The translations under genes and the position numbers were made by a program. From contig JAEANN010000044.1 of NCBI GenBank assembly GCA_016841965.1, forward strand, positions 186,001 through 250,000: 64,000 nt of DNA. The letters are read 5' to 3'. Positions 44,790 to 52,054 of the stretch are shown piece by piece; the first letter of the stretch is position 1, and each line of letters opens with the position of its first letter. Below the pieces are notes generated by a model. It did no database searches. It worked only from the letters and a program-made list of their open reading frames with translations, and was not told the origin of the DNA. The DNA comes from Candidatus Roseilinea mizusawaensis. Its GTDB lineage: Bacteria > Chloroflexota > Anaerolineae > J036 > Brachytrichaceae.

Positions 44790-45710
44790 TCACCGTTGCG
44801 GCGCGCTCGATCGGCAGTCGCGCAGATCGAACGGGTAGCGCGCCGCTTGTTGTTGCCAGTAGCGTTGCAGGGTGACGCCGTTAGAAGGATTAGTGGAGTT
44901 CGGCGTGTATGTGCTTGCGATCATACCGATGCCCAGATCATCGACGGCTACCCGGCTGTTTTGCCAACGGGTGAATACAAACGGCGCAGCATCCAGCAGA
45001 TATCGGTTCATTGTCTCGACATCGATGCCGTAAACGATGTTGTCGCCGGACAGGAGTTGGCGTGTGTCCGGGTCTGGATCGGTGAGCCAGTCGGGCTGAT
45101 TGATCACGATGATGTTGTGGGCGTTGTAGCCGCGCGCCACATCCACAAAGCGCTGAGCGATGGCGCGCTGGCGGACTGGGCTGACATCACGAATGGCGTC
45201 GGCAGGATCGAACCACACACCCGGATTGTTTTTAAGGTAGTCGATCATCAGGCGCAGCCAGCTTTCAGCGTCATTGACGCGCTGATTGACCGGCGTCTGT
45301 ACGATGTCCCCCCAACTGAGAATGACCAGAAGCCCCAGGCGATTGGCCTGTCGAACGAAGTCGGTGACGGGGCCGGGGATGAAAGTGGGCGTGATTTCAT
45401 CGTCGGCGACGCGCAGGCGCACAATCTTTGCGCCGGCTGCGGCCAGGTCGCGCAGGCGGGCGTCGGGCTTGTAGTCGCTGGCGTTCATCTCGGTCAGGGT
45501 GGGGAGGTTGGCGCCGTGCAGGACGACGCGCCGGCCGGCTTCATCGCGGATCGCTGGGCCATCGACGTGTAGCCGGCATAAGCGGGCCGCTTCGGCTGTC
45601 ATTTCGGCCGCGATGGATTGCGCTTCGCCGCTCCAGCGCGGGACACAGGCGACAAGCGCTGCTTGCGCGAGCAGCGCGACGATGAGGATGAGTTGGCGTA
45701 ACGTCTTCAA
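44790..45710 (-). CDS. GH5-like exported protein, catalytic residues replaced
   Basis: A 306-residue exported protein (signal segment with VACVP, possibly a lipobox). It has the outline of a family 5 glycoside hydrolase TIM barrel: VVLHGANLPTLTEMN, AAAGAKIVRLRV, RLGLLVILSWGD, AHNIIVINQPDWL and SRVAVDDLG. In active GH5 enzymes the fourth-strand motif is NEP with the acid/base Glu; here it reads NQP. The seventh-strand nucleophile Glu (usually in E-F/W-G) appears as DDLG. Both catalytic glutamates therefore seem lost, which suggests a binding or structural role. TTG start at 45710 with GGAG 8 bp upstream. Divergent from tRNA-Leu. Confidence 0.6.
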   Translation of the reverse strand: MKTLRQLILIVALLAQAALVACVPRWSGEAQSIAAEMTAEAARLCRLHVDGPAIRDEAGRRVVLHGANLPTLTEMNASDYKPDARLRDLAAAGAKIVRLRVADDEITPTFIPGPVTDFVRQANRLGLLVILSWGDIVQTPVNQRVNDAESWLRLMIDYLKNNPGVWFDPADAIRDVSPVRQRAIAQRFVDVARGYNAHNIIVINQPDWLTDPDPDTRQLLSGDNIVYGIDVETMNRYLLDAAPFVFTRWQNSRVAVDDLGIGMIASTYTPNSTNPSNGVTLQRYWQQQAARYPFDLRDCRSSAPQR

Positions 45711-45731
45711 TTTTAAACTCCGGCGTCGTGA

Positions 45732-45737
45732 TATACT
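45732..45737 (+). promoter_or_regulatory. -10 box of tRNA-Leu
   Basis: TATACT lies 10 bp before the mature 5' end of the tRNA, well placed for its promoter. The -35 region is AT-rich (TTCAATTTTAAA) but not a clear consensus. Confidence 0.45.
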
Positions 45738-45747
45738 ATCGGCCCAC

Positions 45748-45830
45748 GCCGAAGTGGCGGAACTGGCAGACGCGCACGACTCAAAATCGTGTTCCCTAAA
45801 GGAGTGTGGGTTCGATTCCCACCTTCGGCA
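45748..45830 (+). tRNA. tRNA-Leu (anticodon CAA)
   Basis: An 83-nt class II tRNA: acceptor GCCGAAG/CTTCGGC, D-arm GGAACTGGCAGACGC, anticodon stem CACGA/TCGTG around CTCAAAA (anticodon CAA), a long variable arm (GTTCCCTAAAGGAGT), T-arm GGTTCGATTCC, discriminator A. CCA is not encoded. Confidence 0.96.
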
Positions 45831-45860
45831 TCTTCCTTCTGTTCCTCTTGCGCCTTTGTT

Positions 45861-46895
45861 TTACGGCCAGCGATATTCCAACTCTGGCCCGCTGCTGAAT
45901 GACTGGTCAATCGGCAGTCCCAACAGGGCAAACAGCACTTGCCGGCTCAGCCCGCCCAGGAACGATGTCAGCGTTGAGCTGGAGCGATAGCGAATGACGC
46001 GCGGCTCGCCGGTGATGCCGCCCAGCTCGGCTGCTTTTTTGATGCCATCGTCGATGTTGCCCAGTTGATCGACCAGTTTAGCCTGCAACGCCTGCCGGCC
46101 GGTCATGATGCGACCATCGGCTATTTTGCGCACCTCGGCCTCGCTCATCTTGCGCCCCTGCGCCACCACCTTCACAAACGAGTCGTAGGTTTCGTCGACG
46201 ATCGCCTGGAGCAACGCGCGCTCCTGGTCAGTCAGGCCGCGCGCCGAACTGCCGATGTCCTTATACGGCCCGGATTTGATGGCGTTCACCCGAATGCCTA
46301 CCTTTTCGTACAGCCCTTCCAGGTCTTGCAGGTTCAGGATGACGCCGATGGAGCCGGTGAACGTGTCGGGGTTGGCCACGATGTGATCGGCGGCCATGGC
46401 GATGTAATAGCCACCGGAAGCCGCTGTGGCGCCGAACACAGCCACAATCGGCTTGTCGGCCTCTATCAGTGCCTGGTATATCTCATTCGTGGGGACGACC
46501 GAACCGCCGGGGCTGTTGATGCGCAAGACGATGGCTTTCACATCGGCGTCCTTGGCGGCCTGACGGATGAGCGGCACCAGTCGGGCAGACGTAGCCACGG
46601 TGTCGGTGCTGAGGGGCGAACTATCGTCACCGCTGACGATCCCACCGGTGATGTCGATGATGCCCACTGCCGGCCCGCTGGTTGGGCCGGACACGTGCAC
46701 CGGCCCACCGGACAACGGCGTGCTGGGCGCGTCGGCGCGCGCCGGGGCGGTCAACCCGGCCAGACCGGTGAACGTCGCGGCAATGATGGCCAGGCACGCG
46801 CAGATGGGCATGGCGAAGCCGATCACCACGCCGGCCAATGTCCACGCGGCAGTGCGGTTCTTGGGCTGGGGGGGCGGTTGAAATGAAGGTTCCAT
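45861..46895 (-). CDS. sppA: Signal peptide peptidase SppA
   Basis: A 344-residue membrane-anchored serine protease (S49) that degrades cleaved signal peptides. One N-terminal membrane segment lies at about residues 17-45. The catalytic Ser is in ATAASGGYYIAMAAD near residue 160. The catalytic Lys is in AIKSGPYKDIGS near 211. LRINSPGGSV is the oxyanion-region signature. It is the short, single-domain form, which works as an oligomer. AAGGAG precedes the ATG. It is transcribed in the same direction as the hydrolase/anti-sigma/sigma genes, but with a 388-bp gap upstream. Confidence 0.94.
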   Translation of the reverse strand: MEPSFQPPPQPKNRTAAWTLAGVVIGFAMPICACLAIIAATFTGLAGLTAPARADAPSTPLSGGPVHVSGPTSGPAVGIIDITGGIVSGDDSSPLSTDTVATSARLVPLIRQAAKDADVKAIVLRINSPGGSVVPTNEIYQALIEADKPIVAVFGATAASGGYYIAMAADHIVANPDTFTGSIGVILNLQDLEGLYEKVGIRVNAIKSGPYKDIGSSARGLTDQERALLQAIVDETYDSFVKVVAQGRKMSEAEVRKIADGRIMTGRQALQAKLVDQLGNIDDGIKKAAELGGITGEPRVIRYRSSSTLTSFLGGLSRQVLFALLGLPIDQSFSSGPELEYRWP

Positions 46896-47089
46896 TTTAT
46901 TCTCAATCTCCTTCTGGTTGAACCACGATTAATCTGCCAAGACTCTACCATGAGCAGCGCGCGAGTCGATCTGCGGTAGTCCGCAGGCGCAATTGCCGGC
47001 CGGCGTTACACTCAGGGATGACGAAGTCACGCGCGGCGCCGGGTTCGGTCCGCACGCCGGTTGATCGATTGCAGAAAGCGACGTGTTGA

Positions 47090-47230
47090 TGGAAATTCAG
47101 TGCAGCACTGAATACATCCGGCTCGGCGGTGGAGTACAACCGCGACGCCAGGTTGGCTTCGCAGATGGTGGTGTGGACGGCCCTGCTGAGCGCCGTGACC
47201 CTTACCGGCTGGCTGCTGGCGGCGAGGTGA
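47090..47230 (+). pseudogene. C-terminal remnant of an AEC-type transporter
   Basis: In the 388-bp gap between sppA and the hydrolase, one plus-strand frame reads SAALNTSGSAVEYNRDARLA, then ASQMVVWTALLSAVTLTG, WLLAAR and a stop at 47229. This matches the end of auxin-efflux-carrier (AEC) permeases: the Pro/Ala-Asn-Thr turn, the Asp-containing loop and the final membrane helix. A stop codon lies just upstream (47087), so only about 46 codons remain. No gene is visible in the rest of the gap (46896-47086). Confidence 0.5.
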
Positions 47231-47283
47231 CGCCAGACGACTGTATCATCCTGTTCGAGGTGACCGCATCTCTGCCGGGCGCT

Positions 47284-48306
47284 TCAGTTTTGTCGTAACC
47301 AGCTTGCCACTGCTGTTGCAACGTCGTAACGCAGCCAGTCTAACTGCAGGTAATGGCCGCTGTCGAACTCCACGATTTGGGCGCCCACCTGGGTGCTCCA
47401 GTTGCGCAAGGCGATTGGAGAAACAACATTGTCGTAGCGGGCGATGACAATCAGCACAGGCTTACCTGTTTGGCCCAGTTTCTGCCACTCTGCGCGCAGG
47501 GCAGCCTGCCGTTCTGGCAAGAACTGATCATCGGCCAGCAGGCCCGGCTTTTCAACCGAGAAAGGCCGGCCGGCGTACTTGTCAAGATACTGTTGCATCA
47601 GCGCGCGCGACACAAACATGCCTTGAAAGGCGCTGCCAGGCCGGCCGGCTTGCAATGTCTGTCGCACAATCGGCCGCACTACGTTTGGCAAAATCAGCGA
47701 CCGAATTGGCGTCGAGTCCAGCGGCACGACAGGGGCCAACAGTGCCATGCGCTGCACGGCATCTGGGGCTTGCAACGTGATACTGATGGCAACAGGCCCG
47801 CCCCAACTGTGCGCGATGAGCTGAATGGGTCTGCCTTCGTTGCGCGACTGAATTGCCCGTAAGACGCTCAGCGTGTCGCGCACGTAATCCGCGCGGTTTG
47901 CGTCAGGAACAGCAGATGAGTCAAAGTGGCCGCGCCAGCTCAATGCGTACACGTTAAACTCCTGGCTGAAGGCGCGCATCCACGGCTCCCAAGACCATGC
48001 CCCGCCGCCTGCGCCGTGGATCATGAGTACGCTCGCGTCGTGCCCGGATTCAACGGCGTATACACGCACAGTGGCGATCGCATCTGTCTGTGTCTCGAAC
48101 CAGGAATACGAACTGATATCTGGATCAGTAAATGAGGCACCAGCTTGGTCAGCGCGCTGAATGAGCGCATCTGACGGCCGCTGTGCGCCGGCTTGCAGGC
48201 TGCTCAGATCATAGGCGACAACTGCCAGCGCGATTCCAAGTGTGATGAGCAGTCCCAGTGTCACGTAAAGGCGCTGCTTTAGGCGCGGCTTTGTTCGTCG
48301 AATCAT
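47284..48306 (-). CDS. Membrane-anchored alpha/beta hydrolase
   Basis: A 340-residue alpha/beta-hydrolase with an N-terminal membrane anchor (about residues 12-33). The oxyanion/HG region is VLMIHGAGGGAWSWEP. The nucleophile elbow is LIAHSWGGP with Ser near residue 165. The acid Asp is in IARYDNVVSP and the catalytic His in DSGHYLQLD, so the triad is complete. Substrate is unknown; lipase, esterase or haloperoxidase-like activities share this pattern. A TATACT box lies about 26 nt upstream of the ATG without a ribosome-binding site. The anti-sigma gene ends 69 bp upstream. Confidence 0.82.
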   Translation of the reverse strand: MIRRTKPRLKQRLYVTLGLLITLGIALAVVAYDLSSLQAGAQRPSDALIQRADQAGASFTDPDISSYSWFETQTDAIATVRVYAVESGHDASVLMIHGAGGGAWSWEPWMRAFSQEFNVYALSWRGHFDSSAVPDANRADYVRDTLSVLRAIQSRNEGRPIQLIAHSWGGPVAISITLQAPDAVQRMALLAPVVPLDSTPIRSLILPNVVRPIVRQTLQAGRPGSAFQGMFVSRALMQQYLDKYAGRPFSVEKPGLLADDQFLPERQAALRAEWQKLGQTGKPVLIVIARYDNVVSPIALRNWSTQVGAQIVEFDSGHYLQLDWLRYDVATAVASWLRQN

Positions 48307-48375
48307 GGGTTAAGGCAGTGTTTTGCAGGTGGCAAGTATAAGCAGGCGCGAAGCTGCGCATTTCAGCCGGCGCGG

Positions 48376-49431
48376 TCACAGCCGGCCCAGCACAATCGGC
48401 CCGGCCGGATTGGGTGTCTCGCTGCCGCCGGCCGGTTCGACAGTGACCCCGATGTTTTGGAACTTTGAGAACGGCTCGGTGCTGCGCACGATCAGCCGGC
48501 TGACGCCCGATGCATCGGTGTTGAAGACACTCGACGGCAAGCGCTGGTTGCGGTTGATGAGCCACAACTGGTAGGTTTGGTCAGACGGTAGGGGCGGCAG
48601 ATTGGCTACCGACACGTAAGCGATGGTGGACTGTGGCGCGTAGAACACAGTGACTGTGGCGCTTCTGAAGGCGTTGGCGATACCGGGCAGTGTGGCCACG
48701 CGCACGTTGGGTTGCAACAGCACCGACATTTCCATCTGGGTCTGGGCCAGCGCAGCTTCCCTTTCGCTGATAGACGCGCGCAAAGTTGCTATATCCTGCG
48801 TTAACCGTTGTGCCTCGGACTGAGATTGCGCAAGTGCCTGCTGCGTTTGCGCCAGTGTAGCCTGCGCCTGATCCAGATCGCGTTCGAGCTGGATGACGCG
48901 CGCTGTCGCTGCGTCGAGCGCCTTCTGGATCACGCCGGCGTCTCGTTGCAATTGAGCGGTCTGCTCGCGCAGCACAGTGGCCTCCTGCTCGGCGTCTTGC
49001 AGTCGTATCGCCAGCAGCAGGGCGACTGCCACTGCAACGGCGGCTGCAACTGCCGATAGTCCGGCGAACAGCCAGGCCGGCCAGGCGCGCTGTGAGCGCT
49101 CGTCGCGCAGGCGTGTAAAGCTCGGCCCGGCCGAAGCGTTGCGCGGTTTGCGCTGAATGCGCCGCAGGCCGGCGGCCGGCGCAGCCGGCGATGACGCAGC
49201 GGGCGGTGTAGCCGGCAACGATGCGTCGATCTGCTCCAGCAGACGTTGCTTGAGCGCCGGCGATGGCTGAACCGGTTCCACCGACGCCAGAATCAGCGTT
49301 GCCATGGCCCGGTCGCGTGCTAGCTGCGTTTTCAGTTGCGATGATTCGGCTATCTCCAGGCGCAATTCATCAGCCTCGTGCGCCTCCAAAGCGCCCAGGG
49401 TGTAGAGGGTTACTTTCTCTTCCTGTGTCAT
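48376..49431 (-). CDS. RskA-type transmembrane anti-sigma factor
   Basis: A 351-residue anti-sigma factor. The cytoplasmic N-terminal part (about 1-75; YTLGALEAHEADELRLEIAE) resembles the sigma-binding region of RskA/RslA. A Pro/Ala linker and one membrane helix (about 123-145) follow. Next comes an unusually long heptad-rich coiled coil (about 147-240), then a C-terminal anti-sigma-K domain (about 255-351; YVSVANLPPLPSDQTYQLWL). Such proteins hold their sigma factor at the membrane and release it after proteolysis. The start overlaps the sigma-factor stop by ATGA, so the two are coupled. Confidence 0.88.
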   Translation of the reverse strand: MTQEEKVTLYTLGALEAHEADELRLEIAESSQLKTQLARDRAMATLILASVEPVQPSPALKQRLLEQIDASLPATPPAASSPAAPAAGLRRIQRKPRNASAGPSFTRLRDERSQRAWPAWLFAGLSAVAAAVAVAVALLLAIRLQDAEQEATVLREQTAQLQRDAGVIQKALDAATARVIQLERDLDQAQATLAQTQQALAQSQSEAQRLTQDIATLRASISEREAALAQTQMEMSVLLQPNVRVATLPGIANAFRSATVTVFYAPQSTIAYVSVANLPPLPSDQTYQLWLINRNQRLPSSVFNTDASGVSRLIVRSTEPFSKFQNIGVTVEPAGGSETPNPAGPIVLGRL

Positions 49432-50060
49432 GCGTCGTCCAATCCGGGTTCAGGCCCGAACTCGGGCAGCTTTTGTCTGAGCAGCAACATCGCCTGCCGT
49501 GCGCGGCTATGCACGGTGCCCACCGGTTCGCCCAGCCGCTCGGCAATCTCGCGGTGTGTCAGCCCGGAGAAGAAGGCTAGCTCGATCACGCGCCGATGTG
49601 GTTCCGGCAGGCCGGCGATGGCCTGGCGCACACGCTGGCGCGAGATGTTCAGATGCGCCTCTTCATGCACATTGGCTTCTTCGTCGAGGATGTCCCATTC
49701 AGCCTCAGGAGCTGTCCCGGCGCCATCAAGTGTGTTCTGGCCTGAGTCGCGGTCCAGCTCAAGCGTGCGTCTGGCGCGCCGCCGGCGCAGCGCGTCGATC
49801 GCCATGCGGTGCACGATGGTGAGCAGCCAGCTTCGCACGTTGCCGCGCGCTGCATCGAATTGTTCGGCGTGCCGCCACAGGCGCAGAAAGGTTTCTTGCG
49901 TCACTTCTTCGCTTGCGGCGCGGTCTTCTAGAATGCGCTGCGCGACGCCGTACACCTGGCCGGCATAGCGATCGTAGAGCATCTCGAATGCGTCGCGGCT
50001 TTGCAGTGCAATCAGGCGTACTAGCCGGGCATCGTCTGCGTGTGTGTCTGAAGTCATCAT
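49428..50060 (-). CDS. ECF sigma factor, SigK-like
   Basis: A 210-residue group IV sigma factor. Region 2 is LYDRYAGQVYGVAQRIL followed by EEVTQETFLRLWRHAEQF and the DNA-melting segment SWLLTIVHRMAIDALRRRR. An acidic linker follows, then region 4 with LPEPHRRVIELAFFSGLTH and the helix-turn-helix REIAERLGEPVGTVHSRARQ. I placed the start at the first of two tandem ATGs (50060), preceded by AAAGG; the longer frame upstream is poor. It is coupled to the RskA-type gene. The fasciclin gene just upstream is a likely target, by analogy with mycobacterial SigK. Confidence 0.9.
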   Translation of the reverse strand: MMTSDTHADDARLVRLIALQSRDAFEMLYDRYAGQVYGVAQRILEDRAASEEVTQETFLRLWRHAEQFDAARGNVRSWLLTIVHRMAIDALRRRRARRTLELDRDSGQNTLDGAGTAPEAEWDILDEEANVHEEAHLNISRQRVRQAIAGLPEPHRRVIELAFFSGLTHREIAERLGEPVGTVHSRARQAMLLLRQKLPEFGPEPGLDDA

Positions 50061-50240
50061 TGGGCGTGCCTTTGCGGCGTCCCTCGCCCATCCATTCAAC
50101 CACAAACCGGTTAAGCCGGCAATGGGGCGCAGTAGCAGCATTGCCGTTGCGGCGGCCACACGTTGCTCTGTGCGATATGGAACTGTTTGCATGTTTATGC
50201 CCATGTCCGTGACACCATCCTGCGCGCTACGGCAGACCGA

Positions 50241-50269
50241 TAAAAAACGGGGCGCTGGCTGCGCCCCGT
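50241..50269 (-). terminator. Rho-independent terminator after the fasciclin gene
   Basis: On the minus strand, ACGGGGCGC pairs perfectly with GCGCCCCGT (50269-50261 with 50255-50247) around a 5-base loop, and is followed by TTTTTT. It lies 42 bp after the fasciclin stop, so sigma-gene transcription mostly needs its own promoter in 50061-50240. Confidence 0.85.
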
Positions 50270-50310
50270 CACTCCAAGTGGACTGAGTGTCCTGACCTGT
50301 CACGCTCAAC

Positions 50311-51636
50311 TTATCGCGCCGGTGGCAGTAGCACGCTGTCGATTACGTGAATGATCCCGTTGCCGGCAAACACGTTGGCCAGAACCACCGTGGCGTCATT
50401 GATCTTGACGGTGTCGCTGACGGTGGCAGTCAGCCGGCTGCCCTGCAGCGTGCGCAGGCTGCCGTGCTTGAGCACAGCATCGGCGTCGAGGCTGCCCCGC
50501 GCCACGTGGTAGAGCAGGATGCTGCGCAACTGGGCGCGATTCTTGGGCTTCAGCAGCTCTTCGACCGTGCCGGCGGGCAACTTGGCGAACGCCTCATCGG
50601 TCGGAGCGAATACAGTGTAAGTGCCGCTCTTCAGCGTCTCGACCAGGCCGGCGGCTTGCAGCGCTGCGGCAAGTGTGGTGAAGCTGCCGGCTTCGACGGC
50701 GGTCGTGACGATGTCCTTGGGTGGAATCAGCACGGTGTCGATGACGTGGATGATGCCATTGGTGGCCTTGATATCGGCAGCGATCACGTTCGCATCGTTG
50801 ATCTTTAGGGTCGCCTCGCCGACGCGAATCCAGGCGCGACCGCCGAGCAGGGTGCGCACACTATTATGGTGCGCCAGCGTCTTGGAGGCGAGCCGGCCAC
50901 GCACCACATGGTACAGCAGGATGTCGGTCAGGGCCTGCTTGTTCTCGGGTTTCAGCAGCTCTTCGACCGTGCCGGCGGGTAGCTTGGCGAACGCCTCGTC
51001 GGTCGGGGCAAACACGGTGTAGGATCCTTTCTTCAGCGTGTCGGTCAGGCCAGCGGCTTCGATGGCGGCAACCAGCGTCTTAAAGTTGCCGGCGGCGATG
51101 GCGGTGTCGATGATGTTGGTTGGCTTGGCGGGCGGAATCAGAACCGTGTCGATGACGTGAATCACGCCGTTGCTGGCGCGCACGTCGACGACGATTACCT
51201 GCGCGTCGTTGATGAATACTTTGCCATCGTTGACCTTGATGGCGATGGTCGCGCCGTTGAGCGTGCGGGCGCTCTTCAGCTTGACGACCCTGTTGGACTC
51301 GAACTTGCCGCGTACCACGTGATAAGTCAGGATGTCGATCAACGCTTGCTTGTTCTCCGGCTTGAGCAGTTCGTCGATCGTGCCGGCCGGGAGCTTGGCG
51401 AAGGCGTCATCGGTGGGGGCGAACACGGTAAGCTGGCCGGGTGCACTCAGCGCATCGACCAGTCCGGCTGCCTGAATGGCCGCAACCAACGTGCTGAATC
51501 CGGGCGTCTCTGACGCAATCTCGACTATGTTCTTGGCGGGTTGCGCCGAGGCGAGCGATGGGCTGGCGATTACGCTCATCATCAGCGCGCCGGCGGCCAT
51601 GGCTTGCAGGGCGGTTCGTCGATTCATCTTCTTCAT
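50311..51636 (-). CDS. Secreted protein with three fasciclin (FAS1) domains
   Basis: A 441-residue exported protein. The leader has a Tat-like NRRTALQ motif and an Ala-rich core ending SLASAQ. Three FAS1 domains follow, at about 35-165, 170-300 and 302-438. Each contains the family H1 region (LTVFAPTDDAFAKLPAGT, YTVFAPTDEAFAKLPAGT twice) and the H2 region ending in NGVIHVIDTVLIPP or a close variant. The second and third domains are nearly identical over their first half, implying recent internal duplication. FAS1 proteins mediate adhesion. GGAG lies 8 bp before the chosen ATG. A terminator follows the stop. Confidence 0.93.
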   Translation of the reverse strand: MKKMNRRTALQAMAAGALMMSVIASPSLASAQPAKNIVEIASETPGFSTLVAAIQAAGLVDALSAPGQLTVFAPTDDAFAKLPAGTIDELLKPENKQALIDILTYHVVRGKFESNRVVKLKSARTLNGATIAIKVNDGKVFINDAQVIVVDVRASNGVIHVIDTVLIPPAKPTNIIDTAIAAGNFKTLVAAIEAAGLTDTLKKGSYTVFAPTDEAFAKLPAGTVEELLKPENKQALTDILLYHVVRGRLASKTLAHHNSVRTLLGGRAWIRVGEATLKINDANVIAADIKATNGIIHVIDTVLIPPKDIVTTAVEAGSFTTLAAALQAAGLVETLKSGTYTVFAPTDEAFAKLPAGTVEELLKPKNRAQLRSILLYHVARGSLDADAVLKHGSLRTLQGSRLTATVSDTVKINDATVVLANVFAGNGIIHVIDSVLLPPAR

Positions 51637-51678
51637 CTGTTTCACTCCATCCGACTAGATTATTCAAACCATCCTTAT

Positions 51679-51696
51679 CTGTGCAAACTGTGCACA
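51679..51696. repeat. Two 9-bp direct repeats upstream of the fasciclin gene
   Basis: CTGTGCAAA and CTGTGCACA lie head to tail 43 bp upstream of the fasciclin start, differing at one position. They could mark an activator or sigma-factor site; no consensus was recognised. Confidence 0.4.
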
Positions 51697-51883
51697 ATCT
51701 TTATTACGCAGAGGGGTGCCGCATGCATGATGCCGGGGCTAAGAGTTTGATAAATTGCCGGTAAGAGGTTGGCGAGTGGGGTATGGTCCTCGCTGCCGGC
51801 GGGATCGACGGCGCGCTGCCCGAGCGGCCATCGTTTGAGTTGCCCACGCCGCGCAGCCCGGCGAACCACCACTCGACACCGAG

Positions 51884-52054
51884 GCTGGTTGGGAGGCGTA
51901 CCGGGCCGTTACGCGTGAGCAGGGCAAGCGGACGCCGCAGCCGCTGAAGCTGCTCAACCCTCAGCCCAGGGTCAGCAAGGTGTTGACAACCACCGGCTTC
52001 AGTGCCTTCCTGGAGATTTACACCGATCTGGACGCGGCCATCGCCTCGTTCTGA
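51884..52054 (+). pseudogene. C-terminal remnant of a STAS anti-sigma antagonist
   Basis: A plus-strand frame ending at TGA 52052 reads AYRAVTREQGK, LKLLNPQPRVSKVLTTTGF and SAFLEIYTDLDAAIASF. This is the usual end of SpoIIAA/RsbV-like STAS domains (leucine strand, P.V..VL..TG turn, F.IY.D...A). The N-terminal two-thirds, including the phosphorylatable Ser loop, is absent. The last 37 bp overlap the 3' end of the larA gene on the other strand. The rest of 51697-51883 shows no gene. Confidence 0.5.

Noticed and set aside
51655-51680. CCATCC near the fasciclin gene, matching the mycobacterial SigK -35
   Set aside because: It lies on the plus strand, pointing away from the fasciclin gene, and lacks a matching -10 at the right distance.
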